The position numbers were made by a program, and so were the translations under genes. A DNA stretch of 64,000 nucleotides, from positions 2,232,001 to 2,296,000 of the forward strand of contig VSJF01000002.1 of assembly GCA_009739215.1 (NCBI GenBank). Direction: 5' to 3'. Positions 48,380-59,430 of this stretch are shown in pieces. Source of the DNA: Floccularia luteovirens (Eukaryota; Basidiomycota; Agaricomycetes; Agaricales; Squamanitaceae). Below the pieces are notes generated by a model. That model ran no database searches, was not told the DNA's origin, and saw only the letters and a program-made list of their open reading frames with translations. How positions within the stretch are numbered: the first letter of the stretch is position 1; every line of letters begins with the position of its first letter.

Positions 48380-48441
48380 ACTCCCGAGAAAGTGGATATT
48401 AGTTCATGTGTTCTAAAAGCAAGCAACTTCGTCTCGGGAGT
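48380..48441. repeat. Perfect 10-bp inverted repeat, 42-nt spacer
   Basis: ACTCCCGAGA (48380-48389) and TCTCGGGAGT (48432-48441). GC-rich arms stand out in an AT-rich gene-free stretch. May be a stem-loop in a transcript or a remnant of a small inverted-repeat element. Confidence 0.6.
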
Positions 48442-48934
48442 TAAACAACAAAGGTTGATTTGCGGACGCAAAAATTCTATTCACACACCAATGTTTCGTC
48501 CATAGCACCTTGCAACATTTTGTGATCGACATTACAAGCTGAGTTATGGGCGTCGTGCGAGAAAGACGACCTGAAGTGGCAATACTGCGGGTATAATGAT
48601 TGCATGCGATCCAAGTCTGTTACCGTTAATGACTTACTAGGATGTATCCTCGTCCAGTCTTTGTGTAAATTCTTTGTCGTGAGAGAAGTGCCTGTATTAG
48701 ATTATCAAAATACATGCTCCCAGGTCTTCTTATGATCATCCTCCGTTTGGGTTCGAGATTGAAAAGGGCTGAAACTGGAGCAATGTCTTTTAACGTTTTA
48801 ACAAGACATCTGCTTGCAGCCAGATCGCTGGACTCTTTAATTTGGGGTCCTTGCGACCACATCGCATTTCAAGATAGTTAAATGAGCGCAGTATCATCGC
48901 AAACAACAATGCGGCAGCGTGACGGTAACAGGTT

Positions 48935-48940
48935 CACGTG
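48935..48940. promoter_or_regulatory. CACGTG site upstream of PRI1
   Basis: CACGTGATGT, 68 bp upstream of the primase start codon; same motif and similar spacing as upstream of several other genes in this window. Confidence 0.4.
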
Positions 48941-49007
48941 ATGTTACCCACGCGGATGATCAACATATTGCCGTGGTGGGCAAGCTAGTGAAGTGCATTA
49001 CTACAAT

Positions 49008-50583
49008 ATGGACCAGCAAGATATTGATGTGTCCTCTCCCGGTATGTGCTCATTGAGCTTTGCATCTGAATGAATATTAGAATCACTTCAATAGAGGTCA
49101 TGCTCACTTATTATCGTCGGCTGTATCCTTTCAAATCCATCTACAATTGGCTCAATCACGAACACACCCCGACGCGTCTCTTCACACATCGCGAATTCGC
49201 TTTCACCTTACCTGGAGATGTATACCTTCGGTATAATTCATTTGGCGCGATCGAAGATTTCAAGAAACAAGTCTGCCAGTTGAATCCCACGCGTTTCGAG
49301 ATCGGACCTATTTACTCTGCACGAGTGTGTTTCTTCCTTGATCGAAATGAGAGCTATTGTATATATTTCATTTTGGATAGCCCAGGGACAAAAAGACTGT
49401 GAATGCCAAGGCATTCCAAACAGTTCAACGTGAACTCGTTTTCGATATCGATATGACAGATTACGATCCAGTTAGAACATGTTGCTCGAATGCTGATATA
49501 TGCAAACGTTGCTGGGGATTCATCAGCGCAGCTGTTCGTGTCCTTGACTCTGGTATTCGTGAACAATTCGGCTTTGAGCATTTGCTCTGGGTATACTCAG
49601 GCAGAAGAGGAATTCATTTGTGGATATCAGACAAAGATGCTATGGATCTGACAGACCAGCAGCGAAAGGCCTTGGTTGGCTACATGACGATCATTACAGG
49701 TGGGAAAGAATCTAACAAAAAGCTCAACTTTCGTTCAGGTTCGGGTTTGTTACCGCCATCCTTAAAGTATGTTGAATTATAGGTTTTTTTTTGTTTGTAC
49801 TAACAAATAACCAGGAGCGCTTTGGACCACCTGAGAGTCGTCTTCACAGATTTGATAATAACAGACCAAGACTGCTTCTCATCTAAAGAGGGTTATCAAG
49901 CTCTTCTACCCTATCTTCCGGATTCTCCAGGCTTGAACAAGCTCAAGGACAAGTGGGCGAATGATCCAACTCACTCATCCAAAGTCATATGGGAAGTCCT
50001 GAAATCTGAGGTCAATAAGCTAGAAAAGGGCAGCCCACAGCGTGTACAAGTTTTCATTTCGATTTAATCTTTTTGGCTTAATACATGTAATACAGATTAG
50101 CCTTGTTTCTGCTATGGAAGACATAATACTTCAGTATACATATCCACGATTGGATGCCGAAGTTTCTAAACACAGAAACCATTTGCTGAAAGCACCTTTC
50201 TGTATCCACCCGAAAACAGGACGCGTGTGTGTCCCCGTGGATCCGGAACGGATCGAGGAGTTTGATCCTGAAACCGTACCAACCGTGGCTCAACTTATAA
50301 AAGAACTTGACTCGATTGGAAATGAAAAGGAGAACGCTGCAGAAGAAGCCCCTGGTAGGCGAACATTAATGGATATCGATATATAGACATTCACGTTCTT
50401 GTTATAGGCTGGGAGAAAACTTCATTGAAACTTTACGTGGATATGCTTGATAAACACGCTATGCGTTTGATGGATCAAGTCAGACGAGATAAACGCAGCA
50501 CAGGTAGGTGGCTCGGGGTTTCGTTTCATCATTTAATTTTATTTGTGATCTTACCTGGGGCCTTTGTAGATCTTTCGTGGTAA
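49008..50583 (+). CDS. PRI1: DNA primase small (catalytic) subunit
   Basis: Catalytic subunit of the pol alpha-primase complex, which makes RNA primers for DNA replication. Exon 1 from ATG 49008 reads MDQQDIDVSSP; after a 54-nt intron the protein continues EVMLTYYRRLYPFKSIYNWL. Catalytic acidic residues are in FDIDMTDYD (about 49443), followed by a zinc-binding CCSNADICKRCW and by the conserved SGRRGIHLW(I). The later part LRVVFTDLIITDQDCFSS and PRLDAEVSKHRNHLLKAPFC with a basic HPKTGRVCVPVDP is typical of PRI1. The final exon is tiny (T-DLSW-stop at 50581). About 430 aa, as usual. Seven or so introns. Confidence 0.93.
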
Positions 50584-50898
50584 TTTTCTAACTGCTATGC
50601 GGTGATCAGTTCGAATATAACATATTTGTAATGCATAAATGCTTAAGAATACCTAAATATTTTGAATGAATGAGATATATTGAAATGCTCGATCTACTTC
50701 TGAAAATTTGCCTTTTAATTACATAAACATTAAACGTTTAAACACCATAGTCCTTTGTTGAAGCTGCATAGATATGCAGTAGTGACAGTTTAACTAATTA
50801 TATACGACCAGGGGAAACGAGCTTGTGTTTTTGTTGCTACAACCATGATTCATCGGAAAAGAAAAGAAAAATATAATCTATATTGGATCACCAGTTCT

Positions 50899-52537
50899 TT
50901 AGTTGATTTCTTCTAACTCCATCTCGAGCCAGTGCAAAACAATGTTGTTGTTTTTTGGCTTCCTAGAAAGAACGTCCATAACTTGTTGGATGACCACAGG
51001 TGCACATTCCTCGGCACGTCCGAATCCGCTTAAACACCCTCTTCTGTATTCGAGTTCTGATAGGTCCAATACTTCAGCAACTGATGGTACGTCTGAGTTT
51101 CCACAGTTGCGAAGTAGTATGTTGAGAGCGATAAGAGAAGGTACATCGGTGGTCATAGTACTTAATTCGCGTGCCATGTCTTCATCTGCTACATCTTGGC
51201 TAGAAAACTTAATGCCGTTCGCTGTTTCAAGAAGAGGAGCTAGTCCGCGAAGTCCTTCAAAAGCTTCGTCCACAGCTTCTTTCGCAATGCATGCTGACCT
51301 GCTGTCTCCGGATGGTCGTGGGAGAAGGTTGAGAAGTTCATACAAGCAACGAGCATCCTCAGCAGGAGTGGCTGGAATGACAATGCTAGGAGGTGAAGGT
51401 GGGCGAGATGGAGGAAGTTTGATATTAAATCTGCTAGCCGGAGGCGTAACTGGAGGCGTCGATGGTAAACTACGACGTTTCTTAGGCAGAGCATAACCTT
51501 TAGGTGATGGTGGGGGTGTGTAGAATTCATAACGTCGATAGGACAGTGCCAGCAACCCCTTCCATAATGCTGATATCAATAAAGTAGCTAGCGCTGCTTG
51601 AGATAGGCTATAAGTTGTATACCGTGCGAGAGCTCGCGCATAAATTGGCATGAGTGTTTGCAACGTCACAATCGAAGGGTGATTGGCGACTGATGGTTTA
51701 GCTCCGGTGGATAGCCTAGGACTAGGGCTTATATCGGAAGTTTCAAGAGCTTCCACGACTGGCATTAACTCTCTTTGGATTCCTCCGATGAGAGGGCCGG
51801 TTATTCTATTAATGAAAGAGGTGAGACCCTCACGGATGGACTTTAGCCCGTCGCCACGGATGTCATTGTCTTTCCCCAGGCCAAGTTCATCAAACACCGC
51901 TAAAAGTTCATCAGAGAACTGTACAATAGCAAGTGAATGGAGTTGGACAGCGTTTAAGTTTGGGAGATGGGCAGTTGGCACGGAATTGAAATGGTGAGAG
52001 GTGAGAAGCGGGAGTACATGCGCAGAAAGATTGGTGAGCAGTACTGATAGAGGACGGTGCAAAGACCTCAAGATTGCACGTTGTAAATGGGGGTTATCTT
52101 GGCTTGCCCTTAATTCCCTGGTAGAAGTTGATGAATGAATAATGATTGATCATACGTAAACAACAGAAGACCCACGATGCAATAAGTGTCCCTAGAGCAT
52201 GTCCCCGACCTTGCGGAATGGGTCGTCTCCCAGAAACCAGTTCGTTGGAAGTTGCAGGACCGAGACCGGTTGGCTGCGCAAGAGACTTGGAGACAGCTTC
52301 ACTGAGCTTCAAACTTAGCATCTCTAGGTAAGAGCCATCTTGAATAAGAGGTGTTGGGTTGGGAATGGAGTATGGTGATGGAGATGCCCTCCTAAAGTTA
52401 ACCAATGAAAGTTTGTTTAATGGTCGGGAGGCTCTCTCAGGGCCTTGGTTTGAGTCTGAAAGGGGTGTGACAGGAGCTGGGGAAGAAGGGCGGCTGGCTG
52501 GACGAAAGAAGGAAGGGTGCTTGAGTACGTTCATCAT
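50899..52537 (-). CDS. Uncharacterised basidiomycete protein, one membrane helix
   Basis: Two exons joined by a 57-nt intron (GTATGA...CCAAG, about 52161-52105) read as ASWVFCCLHNPHLQRAILRSL. Total about 530 aa from the ATG pair at 52537. Layout: disordered Ser/Pro N terminus (SFFRPASRPSSPAPVTP), helical part, then a membrane helix (LSQAALATLLISALWKGLLAL), a proline/basic stretch with SPPSIVIPATP and a C-terminal helical domain (EDARCLYELLNLLPRPSGD ... VLHWLEMELEEIN). I do not recognise a family. The coding-like frame continues upstream to about 52699 (SANSWDKLSFTLSDLVVVG) without an ATG, so a further 5' exon probably exists. Convergent with PRI1 (315 bp). Confidence 0.7.
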
Positions 52538-53192
52538 CAGGGCTAGAACAATGGTTTTTTTTTTGTTGTTAGAATTTTCTTCGAAATTTGGATCCTTAAT
52601 TCGGATGTCTTGAATTCTAGCAGTTGAAGGGGTCCGCGGTCCAACAACAACCAAATCCGACAAAGTAAAAGACAATTTATCCCATGAGTTGGCAGAGAAA
52701 AGAAACTAGAGTGCTTTCTTGTAGAAAACGACGAGGGTTGTCCCTAAGGAGGTCGGTCTGTATCGACAAGTAGGAGTGCAAGTGGCCCGAAAAGAATTTT
52801 GTTAATCCGGTGTGTCAGGCTACAGCGTGTCTCGTTAAGATATAGATAGTGGACAAGGACATATAACAACATACCAAAAGAAGGGAGCAACCATAGATTG
52901 TGGAAAGGATACGTCTTTGAAGATTGAGGTGGGAGCAATGAGAGAGGACTGGAGTCCGACAGACAGCAGTGAAAAATTACTGCAAACTTATAAGGGACAG
53001 TATATTCCCACGGATCCCCGTCACTATCGGCTGGCTGGCACATGCATAGCCTGAAGGCCTGATGACTCGTTCATGGATACCTCGGAACATAAGATGGCAC
53101 TTGGGCAATGCGCTAATATTGCGGGTTTCCGATATCTCGCTCTTATCTTGTTGACAACTTCACTACAGCATGCTCATTTTTCAAATAATACA
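52538..53192. other. 5' flank of the uncharacterised gene, exon structure unsolved
   Basis: Minus-strand frame coding-like to about 52699 and again about 52890-53000, but I could not place splice sites and a start codon that keep one frame. Also contains the 3' flank of the adaptin gene. Confidence 0.35.
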
Positions 53193-56100
53193 TCAATCCT
53201 CTGCTAATAATCGCTTTATCTCTGTCCGCAGCTGCACGTTCCCGCATCGAAGTCGCCACAAGCAACTCTCTTCTTCTGATTCCCGGAGCCGTACCACGCA
53301 ATAGTTTTTGTCATCCACCTCAGGGACCTCAGGAATCAAAAGGATCTTCACCTCACCTAAATGGTATTGAGTGCAGGAACAATATACAGAGGGGGTGGTC
53401 TTACCTTTGTAAGGTTCCATATCAACTGGAATCACCTTCACCATATGGTTTTCCACCAATTGCAATCGTGAATTAACATCTTCAACTGATAAATTGCACC
53501 ATCCTCGTGCTCCAGACGACTCTCCTAAATTATTCCACACAGCATCCAACGAGAGCTCATCCGGATCACTCAGTTGTTGATCAAGATTGATAAGATCTGT
53601 ATGGGCCTTCCACAAAATTTAGACATACTCGGATTTTCAATTAAGAAAACTCACTTCTGCTTCTTTTACGGATGCTCCATATGATTTTTCATAATTTTGG
53701 GCTAATGTCTGTGCCGCATGTGAATCTTAGCTGTGATGCAAACAATCTAAATTTACCTTCTCAATCTGTCCAAATTCTTGAGATCCGATAGCCAATGCCA
53801 AATCACCAGCCGTAATTATCCGCGCCGATGTTTCCACTACCTTATCAGAATCAGAAACCATCTCTGAACGAGAGCTTGTAATGCTTGTTTGTGAGTTAGA
53901 CGAACGGCGAGTACGCAATCGAGGAGTGGGTTGCGGTGGAGCATAAGCGGCATATCTAAGCCTGCTTGATCCAACACTTGCTTTCTCCGAAGGTATGACG
54001 TAACTGGTATCCTTATTCTCAGCTGAAGGTGCATTGCGCTGATGATGAAGAGCTTCTAGAAAATCCGGCAACTACCTGGATGATGAGAAACATCCACTGA
54101 TATATCATAAGTGTCAACATACAGATGACGATTTCGAAGTATGCAATGCTGCTCCAAGTATGTGACGTTTGTCGCATAACTCAAGGAAAAGTTCACATCT
54201 CTGCATGAAATGATGGATTACCGAATAATATATTAAATATGCAATATGTACTGACCATTCGGATATGCCGACCGCCAACTTCCCTCAATTGTTTCATACT
54301 TTCCAAAACGTCAGAGGTGACGTTTTCACAATCAGCAACAATTCTTATCATGGATAAAATACAGGCATCTTGAACCACAGCTACCGAACAAAGTTACAAT
54401 TGCCGACATAACCAATGCCGAGCAGAGCTTACCAGTGCAAGTTTTAAGTCTTGATGCAAAACCTGACAATAGAACCGGGGGTGCCATAGATAAACGTCCA
54501 CAATATTCTGCTGCCAATGCTGCTACAATTATGATAGTCGTTGGTCCCAAGAACACTTTCTGTTCCGTCATGTAAGTCAAAAGAGTGGCGACACAACCCA
54601 TCCGAAAGTCAGCACTACCTATTACAATTGCTCAAGCTGAAACTACGCCAACAGAAATAGTTACTTACAAGAACGAATGTGAAGTAATACCATCTCAACA
54701 GCAACCTCGAGAACGAGGTATGCCTCCGTTTTTTGTACTTGATCCACTTCATTAAGAAGAGTTTTAACTTGTTCGGAGTATTGTTCGCCATTTTCTCCAC
54801 ATACAACTTCCAGAATCTCCAATAAACGACGCACGATGTTGTGGAGAATGTCGCCAGATATTTGGGAGGTTAGTGATGAGAATATTTGAGCGTAGCGTTT
54901 AGTCATGATCGATTCATCGATTCTCGAAAGTATATGATATGTCTTCTACAGTTAGTCGACCAAAATTTTTTCACAGAGGAAGTAATTCACCTTTTTGCGG
55001 ATGAAGCCATCAGATGATTCGAGCAATTGCATGACGCGCTCAACTTCCCAAACGTCTAAAACAGCTGCGCGTTCCGGGGATGCAACCGCCCAAAGAGATG
55101 GTTCAATGCATTCCAAACAGGACAAAAATGTGTACAGGTGATTAGGCTCTTGAGAAGTTAATAATTCCCTGATATGACCGACTGTTGAGAAGGATAACTC
55201 GGACTCCGCAGATATTAGTCTATTGGACGATATATGCTTAAGCAGGCGAAAGATGGCCAGTAACAAGGCTAGTAGATGTTATGAAGTAGATGCAAAGATG
55301 ATTGATCTCTGACGTACCTAAGTCAGTATATTTAACGGCCACTGGAATCATATTTAGTACTATTAGAAGGTTTTCTTCAGATAGACTAGAAATAGGTGTT
55401 GGTTTCCAATTTAATCGTAAGTCTTGGAAAACATACCCCAAAATAAGCAGACTCTGAAGCATGGTCAACACAAGGCGATCCTTCGTCGTTTCATACAGCT
55501 TTGCCGCGGTTTTGAGCAGACCGTTTACAGCTTTCTTCGCAAGCGGTTTTAGTAATTTCGTTCTAACTTTGATTTAGTTCCTCGCGACTGCGTGACGACC
55601 AATAGACTTACATGTGATATATTATCAACTAAATTCAATGCAGCGTTAATGACAGACTGATCAGGATCTTTTATTCTCTTGGTCAACTTGGCGGAGATTC
55701 TTGTCAAGAGCTCGGGCTCATATATTGACAAAGCTCTGAAGGCCAGTAGGGTACGTCGGCGAATGTGCGGGCTATAAATCAACATTGAGACCATTATCAG
55801 TTTCAAGTTAATGCGGAATGACAGACATACATACTGACTAATTGTGCGAGAGTAGCTCATGGAGACGTGACTGAACAGCTGGAATCACATCCTCGTTGGG
55901 AGAAGCAATGAGGTTGTCCAACCCAAGGCATATGCGTGCAATACTTTGGCTTTCTAAATCCTAGCACAAAGATCTTCATTTGCGGGATGTTATGAAGTAC
56001 ACAAGGCATACCTTACGTAGAGTATTCACAAGCATAAGTTTCAGCTCCTGTCCTTCCGCCATCATTTCAGCACAAAAGAGATAACCTACCCCCTATCTGA

Positions 56101-56493
56101 GCGGAAGCACATACAAAATTTGAGTAGCATGCGTACCAATTCTTTTATCTTCTATAGTTCGTCCGGCTTGGGCTAAACCAAGGGCATGCGGCAGTGCAAA
56201 GTTGAAAGCCCCTTTCTCGAGGTAATCAATAGTTACTGTCATAGAACAATATAGTAGTATGACAAGACATTCTTTGCATTGCTTCTGCGAGTGCCAGCGT
56301 CAGAATAGAAGCATGGATGAGTAAAAATACTAACCAAAGATAGGTTCGGTTGTTCCATGGTGCGTTGAACTGACTGTATTTCAGTCAATAGGTGTTGGTT
56401 TGCAAACTGCTCTGAAGGGGCAGTTTCCACGTTCCGTACGATGCCATAGTGCCTCCGACTTATGGCACCAGAAGATATGAATGGAACATCCAT
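53193..56493 (-). CDS. Adaptin large subunit, AP-4 epsilon-like
   Basis: Clathrin-adaptor-type large chain with HEAT-like adaptin repeats. From ATG 56493 MDVPFISSGAISRRHYGIVR, then FALPHALGLAQAGRTIEDKRIGY, LFCAEMMAEGQ and LKLMLVNTLRKDLESQSIAR, the lockstep repeats of the adaptin N-terminal domain (KRxGY and VNTxRKDL motifs), and PHIRRRTLLAFRALSIYEPELL. In the C terminus there is a disordered hinge (RLRTRRSSNSQTSITSSRSE) and a final part with ARGWCNLSVEDV. AP-1 gamma has LRN and KNDL motifs instead; this form best fits the AP-4 epsilon-type chain. Most fungi lack AP-4, so the assignment is moderate. At least eight introns. Divergent from BUB2 by 163 bp. Confidence 0.75.
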
Positions 56494-56656
56494 GACTTTG
56501 ACAGAGGCAGAGTCAAGTTCGAGTTCACATTCAGAATTCTGTATTGAAGCCACGGACCGTTGGAAAGTTAGGTAATCAGTTTGCCGTCAATTTAAGGTGA
56601 TTTATTTTAACGATTAACATATCTGATCTCCATACTACTACATACACGTCTCTGTA

Positions 56657-58135
56657 ATGTCTGCTGTAACCGCACATTCCTTCAATAAGCTCCTTAGCCA
56701 ACCCAAATACGCATCAAAGTCTCGTTCAACAGGAGAAATCGACGATGGAACGAAAAAACTTCGCCGCATGATTCTCGTGGAAGGCATACCATCTTCCATC
56801 GTCCGTCAAACTTGTATCCATAAATCCTGATATTGGCTAATATGTGCATCGAATCAGGACCCTACGCTACGACCTCGTATATGGAAAATACTATTGCGCG
56901 TACATGAGATCTCCGCTGAAACATACCTTGATTATGTTTCACGAGGAGCTTGTGAAGTTCGAGAAAAAATTCGAAATGACACTTTCCGGTAACTGTTAAC
57001 TGATGACCTTACAAATCCCTGTATACATGTTGATTTGACCATTATCTAGAACTTTGGCAACTGACAGAGGTTTTAAAGAGAGGGTTCGAGAAGACATGTT
57101 AATACGTCTATTAGACGCTTTTGTCTGGCGAAATCATGGTATGTACAACACCGTTAATGTTAGATTATAACTGATTCACTTAATAGATCGGCAAGAGTCT
57201 CAGCAACTAGGCTTTACATATGTACAAGGAATGAATGTTCTCGCTGCACCCTTTCTATACACAATGCCGTCTGAGCTCGAAGCTTTTTTTTGTTTCTCAA
57301 AATTTATCGAAGAGTCATGCCCATTATACGTTCAACCAACCCTGGAGGGTGTTCACAGGGGCCTCAAGGTCTGATTCCAGTTGGTGTTCATCCTGAAACA
57401 TACTCATCGCTGCCCAAAAGCTCCTGGACAGGTGTCTAAAATTTGTTGACCCCGAACTCTACACTCACCTCAGGTCTAAGAACCTGTCCGCGGAAATATA
57501 CGCGTTTCCTTGTGAGTGGCTAACCAGAGTTACTAAAGAGGTTCTTATGTAAATTACTTCCTAGCTGTCCTTACTCTATGTGCGTGCACGCCACCCCTGG
57601 ATCAGGTTCTCCAGCTTTGGGACTTCCTTCTGGCGTTTGGGGTGCATTTGAATGTCTTGTGTGTGATTGCCCAGCTTCTTCTCATTCGTGATGAGGTTAT
57701 GGCATCCTCCAGGTATGTCTAACATATTCCCTTAATCCCAACCAGAACTTATGGTAATACAGTCCGATGAGATTACTACGTACTTTCCCTCCTTTAGAAG
57801 CTCTTCCCGTCATTGGTATTGCTGTAACACTCGTTCGTGATCTGCCGTCAGACCTATACGATGAATTAGTCAAACATCCTTTCGAAGTTCACAAACTCTT
57901 AATGTCTAACATCTTCGTCTGCCTGTTGCTTTTGCTCTGTACCGTTATACCCATGTACACTTACTGTAGCCATGAACGCATTTGTATACATCTTATCAAT
58001 GCTACGAGCTATGTTTATACGTCTCTCATTATTACAACCACAACTGCACCATTCATGCCATTTTTACAAATAAAGTTGTCGATGAATTACATTAGTGAAC
58101 ATATGTATGGCGATATTATATCAACTTCGGTTTGA
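56657..58135 (+). CDS. BUB2: BUB2-type Rab-GAP (TBC domain)
   Basis: Mitotic-exit checkpoint GAP acting with Bfa1 on the Tem1 GTPase at the spindle pole. From ATG 56657 (MSAVTAHSFNKLLSQPKYAS) the TBC domain follows: LRPRIWKILLRVHEI (with the W-K motif), IRNDTFR (catalytic Arg region), GFTYVQGMNVLAAPFLY (the Gln finger region, YVQGMN), and DPELYTHLRSKNLSAEIYAF with its conserved W-D (LWDFLLAFG). The end carries RLLRTFPPLEALPVIGI and LIRDLP-like LVRDLPSDLYDELVKHP. The 3' end is uncertain: the frame stays open to 58135 through hydrophobic residues, while the family usually stops soon after this motif. The intron ending at about 56857 was placed after SSI to keep frame. Confidence 0.82.
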
Positions 58136-58806
58136 GGTAGACCTTAAACCTGACATCCGTGTCATTCCCCCTGCATCCCGGGCAGTATCATCACCATTAT
58201 TCTCTACGAAATCCCGACAGCTGAACAATCCTGCACAACACTCAGAATCATCACTTGCACTTGGAGTAGAGTAAACCATTTCCGGGTCTTTCGACCCTGT
58301 ACGTATAGCTTCTGGCCCATTCCATATTATACCACCGGATGACTCTTGCGGATTCACAACTGTGTGTTGGGGGCGAGAGAATGTAGCTGGTTGGAAATTA
58401 TTCCCGACCAAGCCAGGAGGTTGAGTTTGGGCCTGTCTAGTGATTGGAATAGTAGGTTCTGTAAAGGCAAGCTGCTGGAATTTGGATAAAGAGGCAGAAG
58501 TAAGTAATAGGTTGTCCAAGAGCTCTCGCGAAGCTTCTACCTGGTATTTTGGTATATGAGATCTAGACGCACGAACAAATCGTAGACACGAACCATTTCG
58601 GCAGGATTTAGTGATAATGCAGGAATAGCTAATCCTGCTCTAGCAGCTGCAAGCTCCTTTCGTAGCCTAGTATTCTCTTCCTCCGCCCTACGACACCGGA
58701 ATTCCAATTCAGTGATATAGCTGGCTTTTCGAGCTCGGTAATCACGCTGCTGCGTGAGGGCACGAGTTGGAGGTATTGTTAGGTCTTTCTTGCGTCCCCT
58801 AGGCAT
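58121..58806 (-). CDS. bZIP transcription factor, atypical basic region
   Basis: Starts MPRGRKKDLTIPPTR at 58806. Basic region RALTQQRDYRARKASYITELE followed by a leucine-zipper-like RRAEEENTRLRKELAAAR. The usual bZIP signature N-x2-A-x3-C/F-R is replaced: Asn is Gln (TQQRDYRARK), with a Tyr-Arg pair and no classic Cys/Ser. The first exon joins across GTTCGT...CCAG (about 58589-58538) as LNPAEM-VEASRELLDNLLLTSA; this 53-nt intron was chosen because unspliced reading stops after YQNTR. The rest is disordered (PQHTVVNPQESSGGIIW) and ends TSNRS at 58121. CACGTG lies at 58888, 82 bp upstream. DNA specificity is unknown. Confidence 0.78.
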
Positions 58807-58887
58807 TCACTTGAGAAGCTCTGGCACTATGTACTTAAGAGACTAATCGTAACTTTACGTCAAATTCAAATTCAAAATCAATTCAGT

Positions 58888-58893
58888 CACGTG
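58888..58893. promoter_or_regulatory. CACGTG site upstream of bZIP gene
   Basis: CACGTGGTGG, 82 bp upstream of the bZIP start codon. Same hexamer as in five other promoters here. Confidence 0.4.
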
Positions 58894-58988
58894 GTGGCAT
58901 CATCAATGGCTGTCGTTCTAAGCTAAGTAGCAGCTATGTAGTGTATACAGAACGTATATCTGGCGAGCTGAAACTATTTAGATCGCAA

Positions 58989-59321
58989 TCATTCATCTCC
59001 ACCAGCTGCTTTGACATCACGACGCATTATAGCGGATTTCTTTGGTTGCGTGTCCGATGCAGTCGGTGGGGCTGGTGAAGCTTGGTTAGGATCTTTAGCC
59101 GGAGGTGAGGGGGGTGGGCTGGAATTGGCATAATCGGCGTTATGAATTTGGCGAGCAATATATTCGCGAGGGGCTCTCATAGCCAAACTGGACTCTGCGT
59201 TGTCGGGGGCATTGTTCATCTGCACATTGCGGGCAGTGACACCATTCATTTGCAAGAAAGCCGCCTTTGATTGAACGAAAAAGACGACGAGGGAGAGAGC
59301 CACATAAGAAAATGTACGCAT
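58989..59321 (-). CDS. Small secreted protein, single exon
   Basis: 110 aa. Signal peptide MRTFSYVALSLVVFFVQSKA, cleavage probably at AAF. The mature part has no cysteines, a Met/Asn block (QMNNAPDNAESSLAM), a Pro/Ser-rich linker (SSPPPSPPAKDPNQ) and a basic patch (KKSAIMRRDVKAAGGDE). It is short, has a signal peptide and lacks known domains, so it fits the class of small secreted proteins of unknown role; lack of cysteines is unlike typical effectors. Head-to-head with the PH-domain gene, 109 bp apart. Confidence 0.75.
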   Translation of the reverse strand: MRTFSYVALSLVVFFVQSKAAFLQMNGVTARNVQMNNAPDNAESSLAMRAPREYIARQIHNADYANSSPPPSPPAKDPNQASPAPPTASDTQPKKSAIMRRDVKAAGGDE

Positions 59322-59430
59322 ATTGAATAAGGCCGACGGTATGGTTTACGCTGTTGTGAGTTAGAGAGAAAAGGAATGCTAGAAATTCAGTCCTTTATAT
59401 ATTCTGCGAGGCGAACCATGAATATGGCAT

